Below, in pieces: positions 15,222 to 24,568 of a DNA stretch of 64,000 bases (the stretch's first letter is position 1; each line of letters begins with the position of its first letter). The DNA lies in assembly GCA_910578455.1 (NCBI GenBank), contig CAJTQA010000001.1, positions 112,084 to 176,083 on the forward strand, written 5' to 3'. This DNA comes from an uncultured Dorea sp. GTDB taxonomy: Bacteria > Bacillota > Clostridia > Lachnospirales > Lachnospiraceae. The notes under the pieces were generated by a model. It saw nothing but the letters and a program-made list of their open reading frames with translations. It made no database searches and was not told the DNA's origin. The translations under genes were made by a program, and so were the position numbers.

Positions 15222-17021
15222 ATGAGAATTCAACACAACATTACCGCATTAAGCGCGTACAGAAATTTAACAAATAACAACAGCGCAGTTTCCAAAAACT
15301 TAGAGAAACTGTCTTCCGGTTACAGAATCAACCGCGCTGGCGATGACGCTGCAGGTCTTGCTATTTCCGAGAAGATGCGTGCTCAGATCACAGGTCTTGA
15401 GACAGCTCAGAAGAATGCTAACGATGGTATTTCTCTTATCCAGACAGCAGAGGGTGCTCTTACAGAAGTTCACTCCATGCTGAACCGTATGGTAGAGCTG
15501 GCTAACCAGTCTGCAAACGGAACATATCAGGATGAGGACCGTGCAAACCTTCAGGCAGAAGTTAAGGCTCTCCAGGACGAGATCAATCGTATCTCCGAAG
15601 GAACAAACTTTAACGGGATTAACCTGTTAGACGGTTCTCTCAGTGATGGTTCTAACATTAAAACAATTGCTACAATTGACACAGCAAGTATGTTGGACGG
15701 CGCTACTAAGCTTAGCTCATTTAAAGACGGAGAGCTGGGAACAAACGGGCAAAAGGGTGTATATACCATGGATTTATCTCAGGTAATCGTAAAAAACACA
15801 TCCTCTACCGCTGGCACTACTACTGCAGTATCGTTTTCAGTAGGCGGTCAGAACTTTGTAGATTCTGCTGGCAATGCTGTTAGCTTTGGCACGATTGGCG
15901 TAGGCTATGAAATGAATGGCGAAGAAATAGCTAAGAAACTTGACGGCTCTAACATTACCATTGATGGCATCAAATACGATGTTACTGCAGAAGGCTCCAA
16001 GATTAAATTTACAGCTCAGACAAAACCAGATTCCACATACAATCCTACACAGGGATTCAAAGGAACTATCGGCGTGACGAATACTGACGGCAAGGTTAAT
16101 CAGGGTGATCAGTTCTCCATAACGCCCGAGGTTGAAGCTGTTGCAGACGGAAACAGAGTATATGGCCAGGCAGGATTCTCCTTTGAAAATGCAGGCAGCT
16201 CTTTAGGAAACGGTGAAGTCACTGTTGAAGATGGAAAAGTTCTGAAAATTGGTGATGAAAGCTATATTTTTGCTGTAGGTCCTAATAGCAAATTTAAAGA
16301 CGCAGTTGCTGATGGCGTTAAGATTATCGACCTGACAGACCAGACTGTAGGAAGCGTTGACGCAAAAGTTGCAGCTGACCGTCTGGCTATGGCTGCAAAA
16401 GATAACAAGACTTTCTTCGTAGGATCTGACAAACTCGGAAGCATCACTCTTACTGAAAAAGAGGGCGCTGTAGACTACAATAAAAACAATTTAGCTGGTG
16501 ATGACAAGAAGAGCAATATGGGTTCTGGTACTGCAGCAGCAGACGCAGACGCAGACGATTGGAAGAACTTGATTCAGTTTGGTACAGCAACTGCAAAGAA
16601 GGAAGTTCCTGAGAAACCAGGTTCATCTCTTACTCTGCAGATTGGCGATACATCCGACGCTTTCAACAAGCTGACTGTCAACATTGAGTCTATGAGCTCA
16701 AAAGCTCTTGGAATCGGCGACATCGACATCAGCACACAGGCTGGCGCTAACGCTGCTGTTGACAAGATCAAAGCTGCTATCAACCAGGTATCTTCTCAGA
16801 GAGGTGACCTTGGTGCCCTTCAGAACCGTCTGGAGCACACCATCAACAACCTGAGCGTGACAACCGAGAACATGACAGCTGCTGAGAGCCGTATCCGTGA
16901 CGTTGACATGGCTAAGGAAATGATGGCTTACACGAAGAATAACATCCTCGTTCAGGCATCCCAGGCTATGCTGGCTCAGGCTAACCAGATTCCGCAGGGC
17001 GTACTTCAGTTACTCCAGTAA
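15222..17021 (+). CDS. Flagellin 3
   Basis: This 599-residue flagellin has the same D0/D1 ends as flagellins 1 and 2 (SGYRINRAGDDAAGLAISEK; the last residues QGVLQLLQ) and its own central region of about 360 residues with low-complexity Ala-Asp runs (AAADADADDW near 450). Shared islands are IGDESYIFAVG and LTLQIGDTSDAF. It has the same direction as flagellin 1, about 9.6 kb away, and is divergent from flagellin 2 across the recombinase gene. Recombination with flagellin 1 would delete the DNA between them; recombination with flagellin 2 would invert the recombinase gene. A strong terminator (17062) and the third glycosyltransferase gene follow. Confidence 0.97.
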   Translation: MRIQHNITALSAYRNLTNNNSAVSKNLEKLSSGYRINRAGDDAAGLAISEKMRAQITGLETAQKNANDGISLIQTAEGALTEVHSMLNRMVELANQSANGTYQDEDRANLQAEVKALQDEINRISEGTNFNGINLLDGSLSDGSNIKTIATIDTASMLDGATKLSSFKDGELGTNGQKGVYTMDLSQVIVKNTSSTAGTTTAVSFSVGGQNFVDSAGNAVSFGTIGVGYEMNGEEIAKKLDGSNITIDGIKYDVTAEGSKIKFTAQTKPDSTYNPTQGFKGTIGVTNTDGKVNQGDQFSITPEVEAVADGNRVYGQAGFSFENAGSSLGNGEVTVEDGKVLKIGDESYIFAVGPNSKFKDAVADGVKIIDLTDQTVGSVDAKVAADRLAMAAKDNKTFFVGSDKLGSITLTEKEGAVDYNKNNLAGDDKKSNMGSGTAAADADADDWKNLIQFGTATAKKEVPEKPGSSLTLQIGDTSDAFNKLTVNIESMSSKALGIGDIDISTQAGANAAVDKIKAAINQVSSQRGDLGALQNRLEHTINNLSVTTENMTAAESRIRDVDMAKEMMAYTKNNILVQASQAMLAQANQIPQGVLQLLQ

Positions 17022-17061
17022 TCGGGTATGCTTAAATATTGATAATTCAATAGACATAAAT

Positions 17062-17087
17062 GGGGCGGCTTTGTCCGCCCCGTTTTT
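17062..17087 (+). terminator. Rho-independent terminator after flagellin 3
   Basis: GGGGCGG (17062-17068) pairs with CCGCCCC (17075-17081), followed by GTTTTT. It overlaps the front of an over-long open frame for the next gene, one reason to start that gene at 17119. Confidence 0.92.
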
Positions 17088-17118
17088 CTATGTTTCTTTC
17101 GAAAGGAGAAAATATATT

Positions 17119-19299
17119 ATGGAAACAAGGCTCCAGCCGACCCTCACTATCGGCATGATATTCCGAAATGATGCCCTGCATCTAGAACGCTGCCTGAAAG
17201 CCCTTGCCCCTCTGCGGGAGGCGCTCCCCTGCGAGCTTATCATGGCAGATACCGGCTCTGATGACGGGAGCCGTCAGATTGCTTTCCGCTATGCGGACCT
17301 TCTGTTTGATTTTCCCTGGATAGATGATTTTTCCGCCGCACGGAATGCCGTCATAAAAAAAGCATCCGGGGAATGGTATCTGAGCATTGATTCCGACGAA
17401 TATCTGGATTCTGATATTTCGGAATTAATCGCCTTTCTCAAATCTGATAATCGAAACCAGACGGATATCTGCTCATTAGTCATCCGCAATTATATTTCCG
17501 CAGAGGAACCTGGCAAATATTCTGATTTCTTCGCTATGCGGCTCATGCGGATGTCCGCCGGACTGCGGTTCAAGGGCGCCATCCATGAGGCATTGCCTTT
17601 CGAAAAGACGAGCGAGCCCTATCTGCACACCCTGCAGCAAACGCTCCTGCACCACGACGGTTATATCGGCTTGACTGAGAAAGAAGGAGAAAGAAAAAGA
17701 AACCGCAACCTCACACACCTTCGCAGGAAACTCTCCCAGAACCCGGAAGACCTCCTGGCTCTCCTCCAATATGTGGAAAGCGGGAAGACAGAAGATGATT
17801 TCATGGAAAAACTGCGCCTTGCTGCCTCTCTTGTAGAAAAGAAACAGGATGCCTGGGATGAGCTTGGCCCTTCCGTCTTCCGCCATGCAGTCTATGCAGC
17901 CCAGAACCGGCAACTTCCGGAACTCAATGCGTGGATCACACGGGCGCAGGAGTGGTTTCCAGATTCATTTTTTACACGTATTGATGTAGAGTATGTATCT
18001 TTTATGCATAGCTGGGATGATAAAGACTATGCCTCCTGTATCGCAAAGGGGAGGAAATACTTGGAAGCACTTAAAGATTATCAGAAGGGTCAGGGAAATC
18101 AGCGAGGATTGATATACGGCTGCCTCACATATAATTCTGCCTATTTCACCCAGACTCTCCGCCTCCTGTTAGCTGCCGCCTATGCCATGGAAAACGAGCC
18201 GGAACAGGCAATAAGGCTCCTGGACGAGCTGGACTTCACCCTCTTGAACGAAGAACAGCTGAAGAATTTCATGTACATCCTCTGCAATGTCCATACAACG
18301 AGCATTGCAGATACCTCCCCCGCGTTGCTGCGCCTTTTTTCAGATGCCGGAAGACCCGTTCCAGACAAATCACATGCCCGAAAAAGAATGGCTGATCTTT
18401 ACAATATATCACTGCATTTATTTGCAGTTCCCGACACAGAAGAGCTTTTCTCCTCAAAAAATACATGCCGTCCGCCTCATAGCCTTTTTCTGCCCCTTGG
18501 GGAACAATGCGAACTTGGGATAGGCGCCATGATCATGGAGACAACCCAGACCGAGAAAATACATACGCTCTTATCTAAAATAACGGATTGGAATAAATTC
18601 CCATCCAAAGCCATGTTCCATGCCCTGGAATGCGGCATCTCCTTCCCGCTCCCTGAATGTCCTCTGACCCCGGAAGAAACCGACCGGCTCATATCAGGGC
18701 TTACATCGGAACCGGAAAGGCTATGCGCTCTCGCCAAAGCTATTATAGCCAACAGCGCACCCGATAGCTGGCAGAACCTCCTATGGAAACGCGGAGTTAT
18801 GCTTGCCGCTGTCAAAGCCTATCCATGGACAGTTCCGACAGATGAAACAGAACAAAAAAATATAATATCCGGATTAGAGCTGGCACGGCTTTTTGCCAAA
18901 ACAGAACATGAATTTCTCCCCCGCTACTATGCCCCTGAATTGCTGTGCAGAGAGAATCTTTCTGCACTCCCTTCACTGCACAGATTCGGCTGGCACTGTT
19001 CCAGGGCGTTTGACGCATTAGATGCCGGAGATTCTTCCGGATATGTCCAGGAGCTTAAGGCAGGCATGGAGAGCGCGCCGGAGACAAATGTAATTGTAGA
19101 ATATCTGTTGAATCATACGCCCCAGCTGCAAGAGCCTCAGAAAGCTGTTTCCGAAGAACTTTTAAGCATGGCAGGACAGATCAAAAAGATTCTGGAATTA
19201 TATCCAGAAAATGACCCGGCAGTGCTTGCTATTAAGGCAAGTCCGGCTTATCAGAAAGTTGCCGGTATTATTAACGGCACGAAATCTTCACTTTCTTAA
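17119..19299 (+). CDS. Family-2 glycosyltransferase with helical repeat domain, probable flagellin glycosyltransferase 3
   Basis: This 726-residue paralogue starts at the ATG after AAAGGAG; the open frame extends 16 codons further up, but those codons lie in the flagellin terminator. Motifs are LTIGMIFRND, MADTGSDDGS, DFSAARN and the DSD metal site at 91-93, then a long helical domain ending in SPAYQKVAGII. Codon use is more C-rich (CTC, CTG, CGG) than in paralogue 2, so the copies have different recent histories or constraints. By position it would modify flagellin 3. The three proteins probably arose by duplication of whole flagellin-glycosyltransferase units. Confidence 0.85.
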   Translation: METRLQPTLTIGMIFRNDALHLERCLKALAPLREALPCELIMADTGSDDGSRQIAFRYADLLFDFPWIDDFSAARNAVIKKASGEWYLSIDSDEYLDSDISELIAFLKSDNRNQTDICSLVIRNYISAEEPGKYSDFFAMRLMRMSAGLRFKGAIHEALPFEKTSEPYLHTLQQTLLHHDGYIGLTEKEGERKRNRNLTHLRRKLSQNPEDLLALLQYVESGKTEDDFMEKLRLAASLVEKKQDAWDELGPSVFRHAVYAAQNRQLPELNAWITRAQEWFPDSFFTRIDVEYVSFMHSWDDKDYASCIAKGRKYLEALKDYQKGQGNQRGLIYGCLTYNSAYFTQTLRLLLAAAYAMENEPEQAIRLLDELDFTLLNEEQLKNFMYILCNVHTTSIADTSPALLRLFSDAGRPVPDKSHARKRMADLYNISLHLFAVPDTEELFSSKNTCRPPHSLFLPLGEQCELGIGAMIMETTQTEKIHTLLSKITDWNKFPSKAMFHALECGISFPLPECPLTPEETDRLISGLTSEPERLCALAKAIIANSAPDSWQNLLWKRGVMLAAVKAYPWTVPTDETEQKNIISGLELARLFAKTEHEFLPRYYAPELLCRENLSALPSLHRFGWHCSRAFDALDAGDSSGYVQELKAGMESAPETNVIVEYLLNHTPQLQEPQKAVSEELLSMAGQIKKILELYPENDPAVLAIKASPAYQKVAGIINGTKSSLS

Positions 19300-19300
19300 A

Positions 19301-19337
19301 AAAAAGGGGCTGAAAACGGCATTAGCCGACAGCCCCT
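19301..19337 (-). terminator. Terminator of the amino-sugar operon
   Basis: AGGGGCTG (19305-19312) pairs with CAGCCCCT (19330-19337) and an inner CGGC/GCCG stem stacks on it. The T run is on the minus strand side, so it ends the operon that finishes at 19374. On the plus strand it may only weakly stop glycosyltransferase 3. Confidence 0.85.
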
Positions 19338-19373
19338 GATAACACCGCCCCGCTCCAAACTACCCGTCCGTTC

Positions 19374-20411
19374 TTACAGGGTAATATATGCATCCAACCC
19401 TTCCGGAACATCCGGATTACAGCCTTTCCTGACTGCCTTCTCATATGCGATCATCTGCATAATATAGATATACGCAATCCCCATGCTTTCTATCTCTTTA
19501 CACTCTCCAAGCGCTACATGGAGGTCTGCTCCATATAAGTTCTCCTTCTCTCCGGAAGCTGTGACGACCACGCCTTTTCTTGCCCGAATGTCCTGGATTA
19601 ATGCTTTCTGCAGTTCTGTATTTTTTGCTGCTGTCAAGACTATATTTAATGTTTTTTCATTATTTAATACCATTGGGCCATGGCGGTAATCCAATACGTT
19701 TGCATAATATCCCGGCATTCTGGATATCTCCGCAAATGCCAGCGCCCCCTCTTCAGCAATTCCGCATACAGGTCCGTCCGCAAGCACCACTGCCTTGTTC
19801 CATTCTCTCCCGGCAATCTCTTTAAGAAACGGCCTGTAGCTTTCCTTATATTCCTTATTGGATTCAATTACTTTTTTTACATCCGCAGTCAGCCCGTCAT
19901 TTTTTCCGTAATATGCCGTAAGCATCAGTTCCGCCAGATATAAATTTGTGACAGACCTCGTCTGGCACACGCTCTGGTCATAGCACCATTCCATTACCAG
20001 ATCCAGGTCACTGTATGGCAGCAGCGCATTATCTTTGTCCATAGAGACTGACACTACCGGACAGTTATATTTTTCTTTTGCATATTGCACAGAACGGACA
20101 ACCTCTGACGTTTTCCCAGATCTTGACAAGCACACGAAAATACTGTCTTTTGCATATTCATCGTATGCTCCCGGATTCAGCAGGAAATCTCCCCCTGCAA
20201 CAGCCAGCGCCGACGTATCTTCATATCCGCAGAACATTTTCTGTCCTGATTTTGCCAGCATGTAACTGGAGCCGCACCCTAAAATCATAAATTTTCTGCA
20301 TTTTTTTTCCAAAAAAAACTGCTGGATTTCCTGCTTTCTCTTTTCAAAATATATGTAAGTCTCTTCCAGCGCTTCATGCTGGGTCATAATTTCTTTTTCT
20401 GTATAATACAT
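19374..20411 (-). CDS. SIS-domain sugar isomerase/deaminase (GlmS-isomerase/AgaS/FrlB-like)
   Basis: This 345-residue protein has two SIS domains. The first holds GCGSSYMLAKSG and the phosphosugar loop CLSRSGKTSE; the second has DYRHGPM, the form seen in GlmS-like isomerases and fructosamine deglycases. There is no glutaminase domain, so it is not a complete GlmS. Such proteins isomerise, deaminate or deglycate amino-sugar phosphates in the cytoplasm. The ATG at 20411 has AAGGAG eight bases upstream; an in-frame GTG six bases earlier is less well placed. It is the last gene of the operon, 20 bases after the kinase, and would act on the kinase product. The exact substrate (glucosamine-6-P, galactosamine-6-P or an Amadori compound) is uncertain. 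Confidence 0.82.
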   Translation of the reverse strand: MYYTEKEIMTQHEALEETYIYFEKRKQEIQQFFLEKKCRKFMILGCGSSYMLAKSGQKMFCGYEDTSALAVAGGDFLLNPGAYDEYAKDSIFVCLSRSGKTSEVVRSVQYAKEKYNCPVVSVSMDKDNALLPYSDLDLVMEWCYDQSVCQTRSVTNLYLAELMLTAYYGKNDGLTADVKKVIESNKEYKESYRPFLKEIAGREWNKAVVLADGPVCGIAEEGALAFAEISRMPGYYANVLDYRHGPMVLNNEKTLNIVLTAAKNTELQKALIQDIRARKGVVVTASGEKENLYGADLHVALGECKEIESMGIAYIYIMQMIAYEKAVRKGCNPDVPEGLDAYITL

Positions 20412-20431
20412 ATTCACTTCTCCTTATTCTA

Positions 20432-21391
20432 TTAATCAGGCTGCCATGCCCTCTTGAGTCTCTCTGCCGCGCAAACGCCGCCAAATCTTTCAGCGGCCAG
20501 CAGCACTGCGCCATGCGCCGGCGAAAACATCGGCGTTTTCATTTGAATCGGATAGCTTTTTAAACATTCTTCCAGCGGCTCCAGTATATATTCGCCTGCA
20601 TGAAATAGCCCGCCCGAATATGATACTTTCAAACCTGATTCCCACTCTAATTTCCGGTACACCGCCAATACGCTCTCCGCCAGTTCTCCTGCCGCCTCCT
20701 TATAGAGCAATACCGCCCCCCGGTCTCCTTGTCTTGCGGCTTCCAACAAAATCCTCTGCAATCCTGCCGTATTTGTTCTGTTATTCTGATAATTCTGCTC
20801 AAAAATATCTATCATGTCAAAATCATCTTTCAGCTCAAATCTTTCACGCATGATTTTTAACAAAGCGCCTTTTTGCATCCTTCCGTCTGACTCTTTTGAA
20901 AAAAGCTCCATCGTCTTCTTCCCCAGCCAGTTGCATGAGCCTTCATCCGAGAAATAATCGCTCCACCCTCCGGCGCGAGCGGTATTTCCCCTGTCATCTT
21001 TTCCAAATACAATCGCGCCGGTCCCGGCAACCAGATTAATCCCCGGCTCCAACCCCAATGAACCGCTCCATCCAACTTCGCAGTCATTCACCAAAAATGT
21101 CTGGTATTTTTGAAAGTTCCCGGCTATTGCTTTCTTAAGAAGACCGTCTGCATGTTTAGATTCCCCGTAATTAGGCAGGGCAAAGCATATACAGGCTTTT
21201 TCCCTCCCCAATCCTTCATTTCTTGTTTCCAGCGTCTTTAAAGCATTTCGTAAAATGTCAATGCACTCCGGCATGCCGATATGCTTGTATGAAGTACTGC
21301 CTGTCCGATAAGAATCCAGCACGCATCCCTGTTCGTCCGACAGCAGGACTTCTGTTTTTGTGCCTCCTCCGTCCACTCCGATCCAATACAT
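20432..21391 (-). CDS. BadF/BadG/BcrA/BcrD-family sugar kinase (N-acetylglucosamine kinase-like)
   Basis: This 319-residue protein has the actin-like ATPase fold: the phosphate loop DGGGTKTE at 7-14, VNDCEVGWSG around 122, the adenosine motif GTGAIVFG around 143, and SYSGGLFH plus PAHGAVLLA near the end. Family members of this length in carbohydrate operons phosphorylate GlcNAc or glucosamine at O6. The start has GAGGGG a few bases upstream and comes one base after the epimerase stop, indicating tight coupling. Placed between an AGE epimerase and a SIS isomerase, it most likely phosphorylates the epimerised amino sugar. Confidence 0.85.
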   Translation of the reverse strand: MYWIGVDGGGTKTEVLLSDEQGCVLDSYRTGSTSYKHIGMPECIDILRNALKTLETRNEGLGREKACICFALPNYGESKHADGLLKKAIAGNFQKYQTFLVNDCEVGWSGSLGLEPGINLVAGTGAIVFGKDDRGNTARAGGWSDYFSDEGSCNWLGKKTMELFSKESDGRMQKGALLKIMRERFELKDDFDMIDIFEQNYQNNRTNTAGLQRILLEAARQGDRGAVLLYKEAAGELAESVLAVYRKLEWESGLKVSYSGGLFHAGEYILEPLEECLKSYPIQMKTPMFSPAHGAVLLAAERFGGVCAAERLKRAWQPD

Positions 21392-21392
21392 G

Positions 21393-22595
21393 CTATCCCC
21401 TCACATTCAAAAATGCTTTCCGTACATTAACAAGCGCCCTGACCAGATGAAACGCACATTTCCATGGGGTTCCCTTGACGTCATTCTTAACGCTCCCATC
21501 CTGTTCCAGCCTCTCGTACCACTCTCCGTATTCAGGGTCTGAAAACTTTTTACAAAATTCATGCTGCCGCAGAAATCTTTCCAAATCGCTCTCATCCCCT
21601 GATTCAGCATACGCCATTGCATACGCCGCCAATGCCTCCGCATTGGGCCACCACACTTTTTCGTTCCACAGGGAATTGGTCTCCGCGAACCAATCAATTG
21701 CCTCAGGCGTCTCTCCCAGCGCATCTGCATAAGAGATAATCCCACCATGTTCTTTGTCTTCACCGACACGGTTTGCCCATCTTGTTAGTTTCAGCCCTTG
21801 CTCAACGAGATCGGAATTCTTCTCCATATTGCCCGCTGTCATTATGAACCATGCCGATTCATGCATATGCCCAGGATTAATGAACCTTCCCTTCGGAGAA
21901 GAAAGGTCATACCCTTTCTGTCTCGTCACAGCCTCAAAGACGACTCCGTGCTCCTCATTGGCAAACCAATTTGTTATCTTATCTACGCATTCGTCAAACA
22001 GCCTCCTTACCCGTTCTTTTCCAAGGACATGCCAGCATGCCTCCACCGTCGCGAGACACGTCAAATACATATCATGCCATATGTATACCGGGCTCCAGGT
22101 ATTCTCGTAGATTTCTTTAAATTCCGGGTTAAACATATTTTGTTCTAACACGCGGTAGCTCTCCTTAAGAATCTCCATTCCCTGCGGATCTTTCATCTGC
22201 ACTGCTTTCAGATATTCTGCCAATCCATGGATAACATGAAAGTCTGAGAAAACTGAAATAGTTCCTTCCAGCACATTCCCTCTGCGGTCCAGCATATAAT
22301 TCCATCTTCCATGACCGGCGTATGCCTTTTGCACTAAAAATTCATATCCCTGCCGGGCATGATCCAGCCACTCTTTTCTTTTTTCCACTTCATTATAAAG
22401 CAATGCATATGTGTAAACCTGCCTTCCCTGAAACCACACATATTTTCTGTCATCCGTCATCTCCCCTCTGCGGTCAAAGCATGTGATATATCCTCCATAT
22501 TCCCGGTCTATACATCTCCTGTCCCAAAATGGCATGATATCTTCCAATATGTGTTTTTCATAATATCTGATTATTTCTTTTACTTTATCCTCCAT
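21393..22595 (-). CDS. N-acylglucosamine 2-epimerase (AGE) family protein
   Basis: This 400-residue protein has the (alpha/alpha)6 barrel composition of the AGE family: MPFWDRRCID near the start, YVWFQGRQVY, GHGRWNYMLDR and the GHMHESAWF segment that carries a conserved histidine. AGE members epimerise N-acetylmannosamine to N-acetylglucosamine, or isomerise mannose/fructose or cellobiose-type sugars. The open frame could extend 45 codons upstream into the ROK gene, but the ATG at 22595 after a GGGAG-type site gives the usual family length and leaves 17 bases after the ROK stop. With the kinase and SIS genes downstream, a ManNAc to GlcNAc route is reasonable but unproven. Confidence 0.85.
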   Translation of the reverse strand: MEDKVKEIIRYYEKHILEDIMPFWDRRCIDREYGGYITCFDRRGEMTDDRKYVWFQGRQVYTYALLYNEVEKRKEWLDHARQGYEFLVQKAYAGHGRWNYMLDRRGNVLEGTISVFSDFHVIHGLAEYLKAVQMKDPQGMEILKESYRVLEQNMFNPEFKEIYENTWSPVYIWHDMYLTCLATVEACWHVLGKERVRRLFDECVDKITNWFANEEHGVVFEAVTRQKGYDLSSPKGRFINPGHMHESAWFIMTAGNMEKNSDLVEQGLKLTRWANRVGEDKEHGGIISYADALGETPEAIDWFAETNSLWNEKVWWPNAEALAAYAMAYAESGDESDLERFLRQHEFCKKFSDPEYGEWYERLEQDGSVKNDVKGTPWKCAFHLVRALVNVRKAFLNVRG

Positions 22596-22612
22596 ATTCC
22601 TGCTCCCTTGCA

Positions 22613-23707
22613 CTATTTCCAATATGTGATCAGCTGTTTTTCCGCACCTTCCAGCGCAACCTTTACCCCGCCGATTACCGGTGCGTCTATTCCCAATTTT
22701 GACACGACAATTCTGGGCACAAACGGACATGTCCTTTGGAGTACCGATTCTATCGTATGTATTGTTTCACAATTGAATCTGCTGGCAATCCCGCCTAAGA
22801 TTACGATCTCCGGATTCAGCACTAATACTGTATTCGTGATTATGACAGCTATTTTCTCCACTATCTCCTTCAGCATATTTTCAGAAATGATTTCTTTTTG
22901 CACAGCATCCCGGCACAGCTCCTTTTCCATTCTTCCCGGAACCACAAAATCTTCTGTCAATTTTGAGATATCCTCCAGATAATATCCTATCTCTCCTGCC
23001 GCCATGTTATATCCTTTTAATAGATTCCCGTCTATAATTGCCCGTGCCGCAAAGCCTTCTCCATATTTTATAAACAGAATATTATCCGATACCTGCCCTT
23101 CTCCTTCTGCACATTCTCCTAATAATGCCAGCTCTACATCATTCATGACTTCTGTCTTAACACAATATTTTTCTTCGATATGCCGTTTCAAATCTACATC
23201 TTTCCATTCAGGAATATATGTAATAAAAAGGTCGTTTAAGTCTTCCTGACCCGTCAAAGCCGGTACGCCGATTACAATTTCCGCAAGCCGGGAGCCGTCC
23301 TTTTTCTTTTCGATCAGCTTATCAACCACTTCCTCCAATTGTTCCAGCACTGCCTGCACTCCATTTTCCAGGGAAAGCGGTTTGTTCTCATGGGCTATTA
23401 TATTGCCGTAAAGGTCTGCAATGCCTCCCCTGATTTCTTTAGGCATCATCTCTATGCCAATCACATACATTATAGATGCATTATATTTTAGCTGAATAGG
23501 CTTGCGCCCCACGCTGGTTGCATCTATTCCGGCCTCCCAGATAATTCCTGTTTCCAGCAGAGCTGCAATATTCTTGCTGACGGCCGGCGCGCTCAGTTTC
23601 AGCCTTTTTGAGATTTCCTGTCTGGAAATGCCGTCATTCTCTTTGATGATCTGTAATATAGAGAGTTTGTTCTGATCCCCTATATCCGTTGGATTTAATA
23701 CTTTCAA
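22613..23707 (-). CDS. ROK-family transcriptional regulator
   Basis: This 364-residue protein has an N-terminal winged helix (residues 10-75, with ISRQEISKRLKLSAPAVSKN as the recognition part) and a ROK sugar-binding domain. The zinc motif CxCGxxGCxE of ROK kinases is missing; the matching region reads YYLEDISKLTEDF, so it is more likely a sugar-sensing repressor than an enzyme. It is encoded inside the operon and probably controls it: an AT-rich inverted repeat overlapping the operon promoter (26788-26820) resembles NagC/Mlc-type sites. Confidence 0.88.
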   Translation of the reverse strand: MKVLNPTDIGDQNKLSILQIIKENDGISRQEISKRLKLSAPAVSKNIAALLETGIIWEAGIDATSVGRKPIQLKYNASIMYVIGIEMMPKEIRGGIADLYGNIIAHENKPLSLENGVQAVLEQLEEVVDKLIEKKKDGSRLAEIVIGVPALTGQEDLNDLFITYIPEWKDVDLKRHIEEKYCVKTEVMNDVELALLGECAEGEGQVSDNILFIKYGEGFAARAIIDGNLLKGYNMAAGEIGYYLEDISKLTEDFVVPGRMEKELCRDAVQKEIISENMLKEIVEKIAVIITNTVLVLNPEIVILGGIASRFNCETIHTIESVLQRTCPFVPRIVVSKLGIDAPVIGGVKVALEGAEKQLITYWK

Positions 23708-23737
23708 ATTATACCTCCTTTTGCCCTGCCGGTTTTT

Positions 23738-24565
23738 CTATTCCTTGACAGAGCCAGCCAACATCCCTTCTATCAGATATTTTTGCGCGAAAATATACAC
23801 AAAAACAATCGGTACTGTAGCTATTACCAAACCCGCCATAATAACAGGGATATTTAATGTAAATCTTCCTTTAAAAAGAGTAATGCCTACCATCAGCGTC
23901 CGTAAGCTCTCTTTTTGAAGGAACACCAAGGATATCAGAAGTTCATTCCATACCCAGACAATATTTACCAGGGATGAAGTGATTACCGCCGGAATACACA
24001 GCGGAATCATAATCTTACACAATGCCTTCAAACTGCTGCATCCGTCTATTCTTGCCGCATCGATCAGGGAATCCGGTACTGTCTTCATAAAGTTCCTCAT
24101 CAGATATATAGTCATCGGAAGCATGATCCCAACATAAATCAGGATTACCGACACCCGCGTATTCACCAACCCCATTACTTTAATCAGGCGGAATTGCGGG
24201 ATGATCATCGCAACCGGCGGAACAGACATCAGCGGGATGATGCATTGGAACAGGAAATTTTTTCCTTTAAATTCCATCTTCGCAAAGGCATACCCGCAGA
24301 GCAATGCTACCGCAGCCGTTACAAGAGTAGCGGCGGCTGTCAAAAAGAAACTGTTCCATATCCACTGCCCGAAAGGTTTTCCCTGAAAAGCTTCTATATA
24401 GTTCTGGAACGTTGCCTGTGCCGGCATGCCGACCATATTTACTACATACTCTTCGTGCGCTTTCAGCGAGTTCACTACCATAAAATACAGTGGAAATATG
24501 ATAATCACCATCAACAGGATCATCAAAAGTTCTGCCATTATATTTTTTCTTTTCTTCCGTCTCAT
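23738..24565 (-). CDS. Sugar ABC transporter permease (MalG/CUT1 type)
   Basis: This 275-residue inner-membrane protein has about six hydrophobic segments and the permease EAA loop DAARIDGCSSLKALCKIMIP that contacts the ATPase. AAGGAGG lies eight bases before its ATG, and only three bases separate it from the previous permease. Together with the partner permease and the lipoprotein it forms a CUT1 importer. No ATPase gene is present, so a shared MsmX/UgpC-like ATPase elsewhere would energise it. The substrate is probably an amino sugar or small oligosaccharide. Confidence 0.92.
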   Translation of the reverse strand: MRRKKRKNIMAELLMILLMVIIIFPLYFMVVNSLKAHEEYVVNMVGMPAQATFQNYIEAFQGKPFGQWIWNSFFLTAAATLVTAAVALLCGYAFAKMEFKGKNFLFQCIIPLMSVPPVAMIIPQFRLIKVMGLVNTRVSVILIYVGIMLPMTIYLMRNFMKTVPDSLIDAARIDGCSSLKALCKIMIPLCIPAVITSSLVNIVWVWNELLISLVFLQKESLRTLMVGITLFKGRFTLNIPVIMAGLVIATVPIVFVYIFAQKYLIEGMLAGSVKE

Positions 24566-24568
24566 AGA

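Noticed and set aside
5417..19299. CRISPR or short tandem repeat array
   Set aside because: The repeated DNA consists of paralogous genes and leaders, not short regularly spaced repeats.
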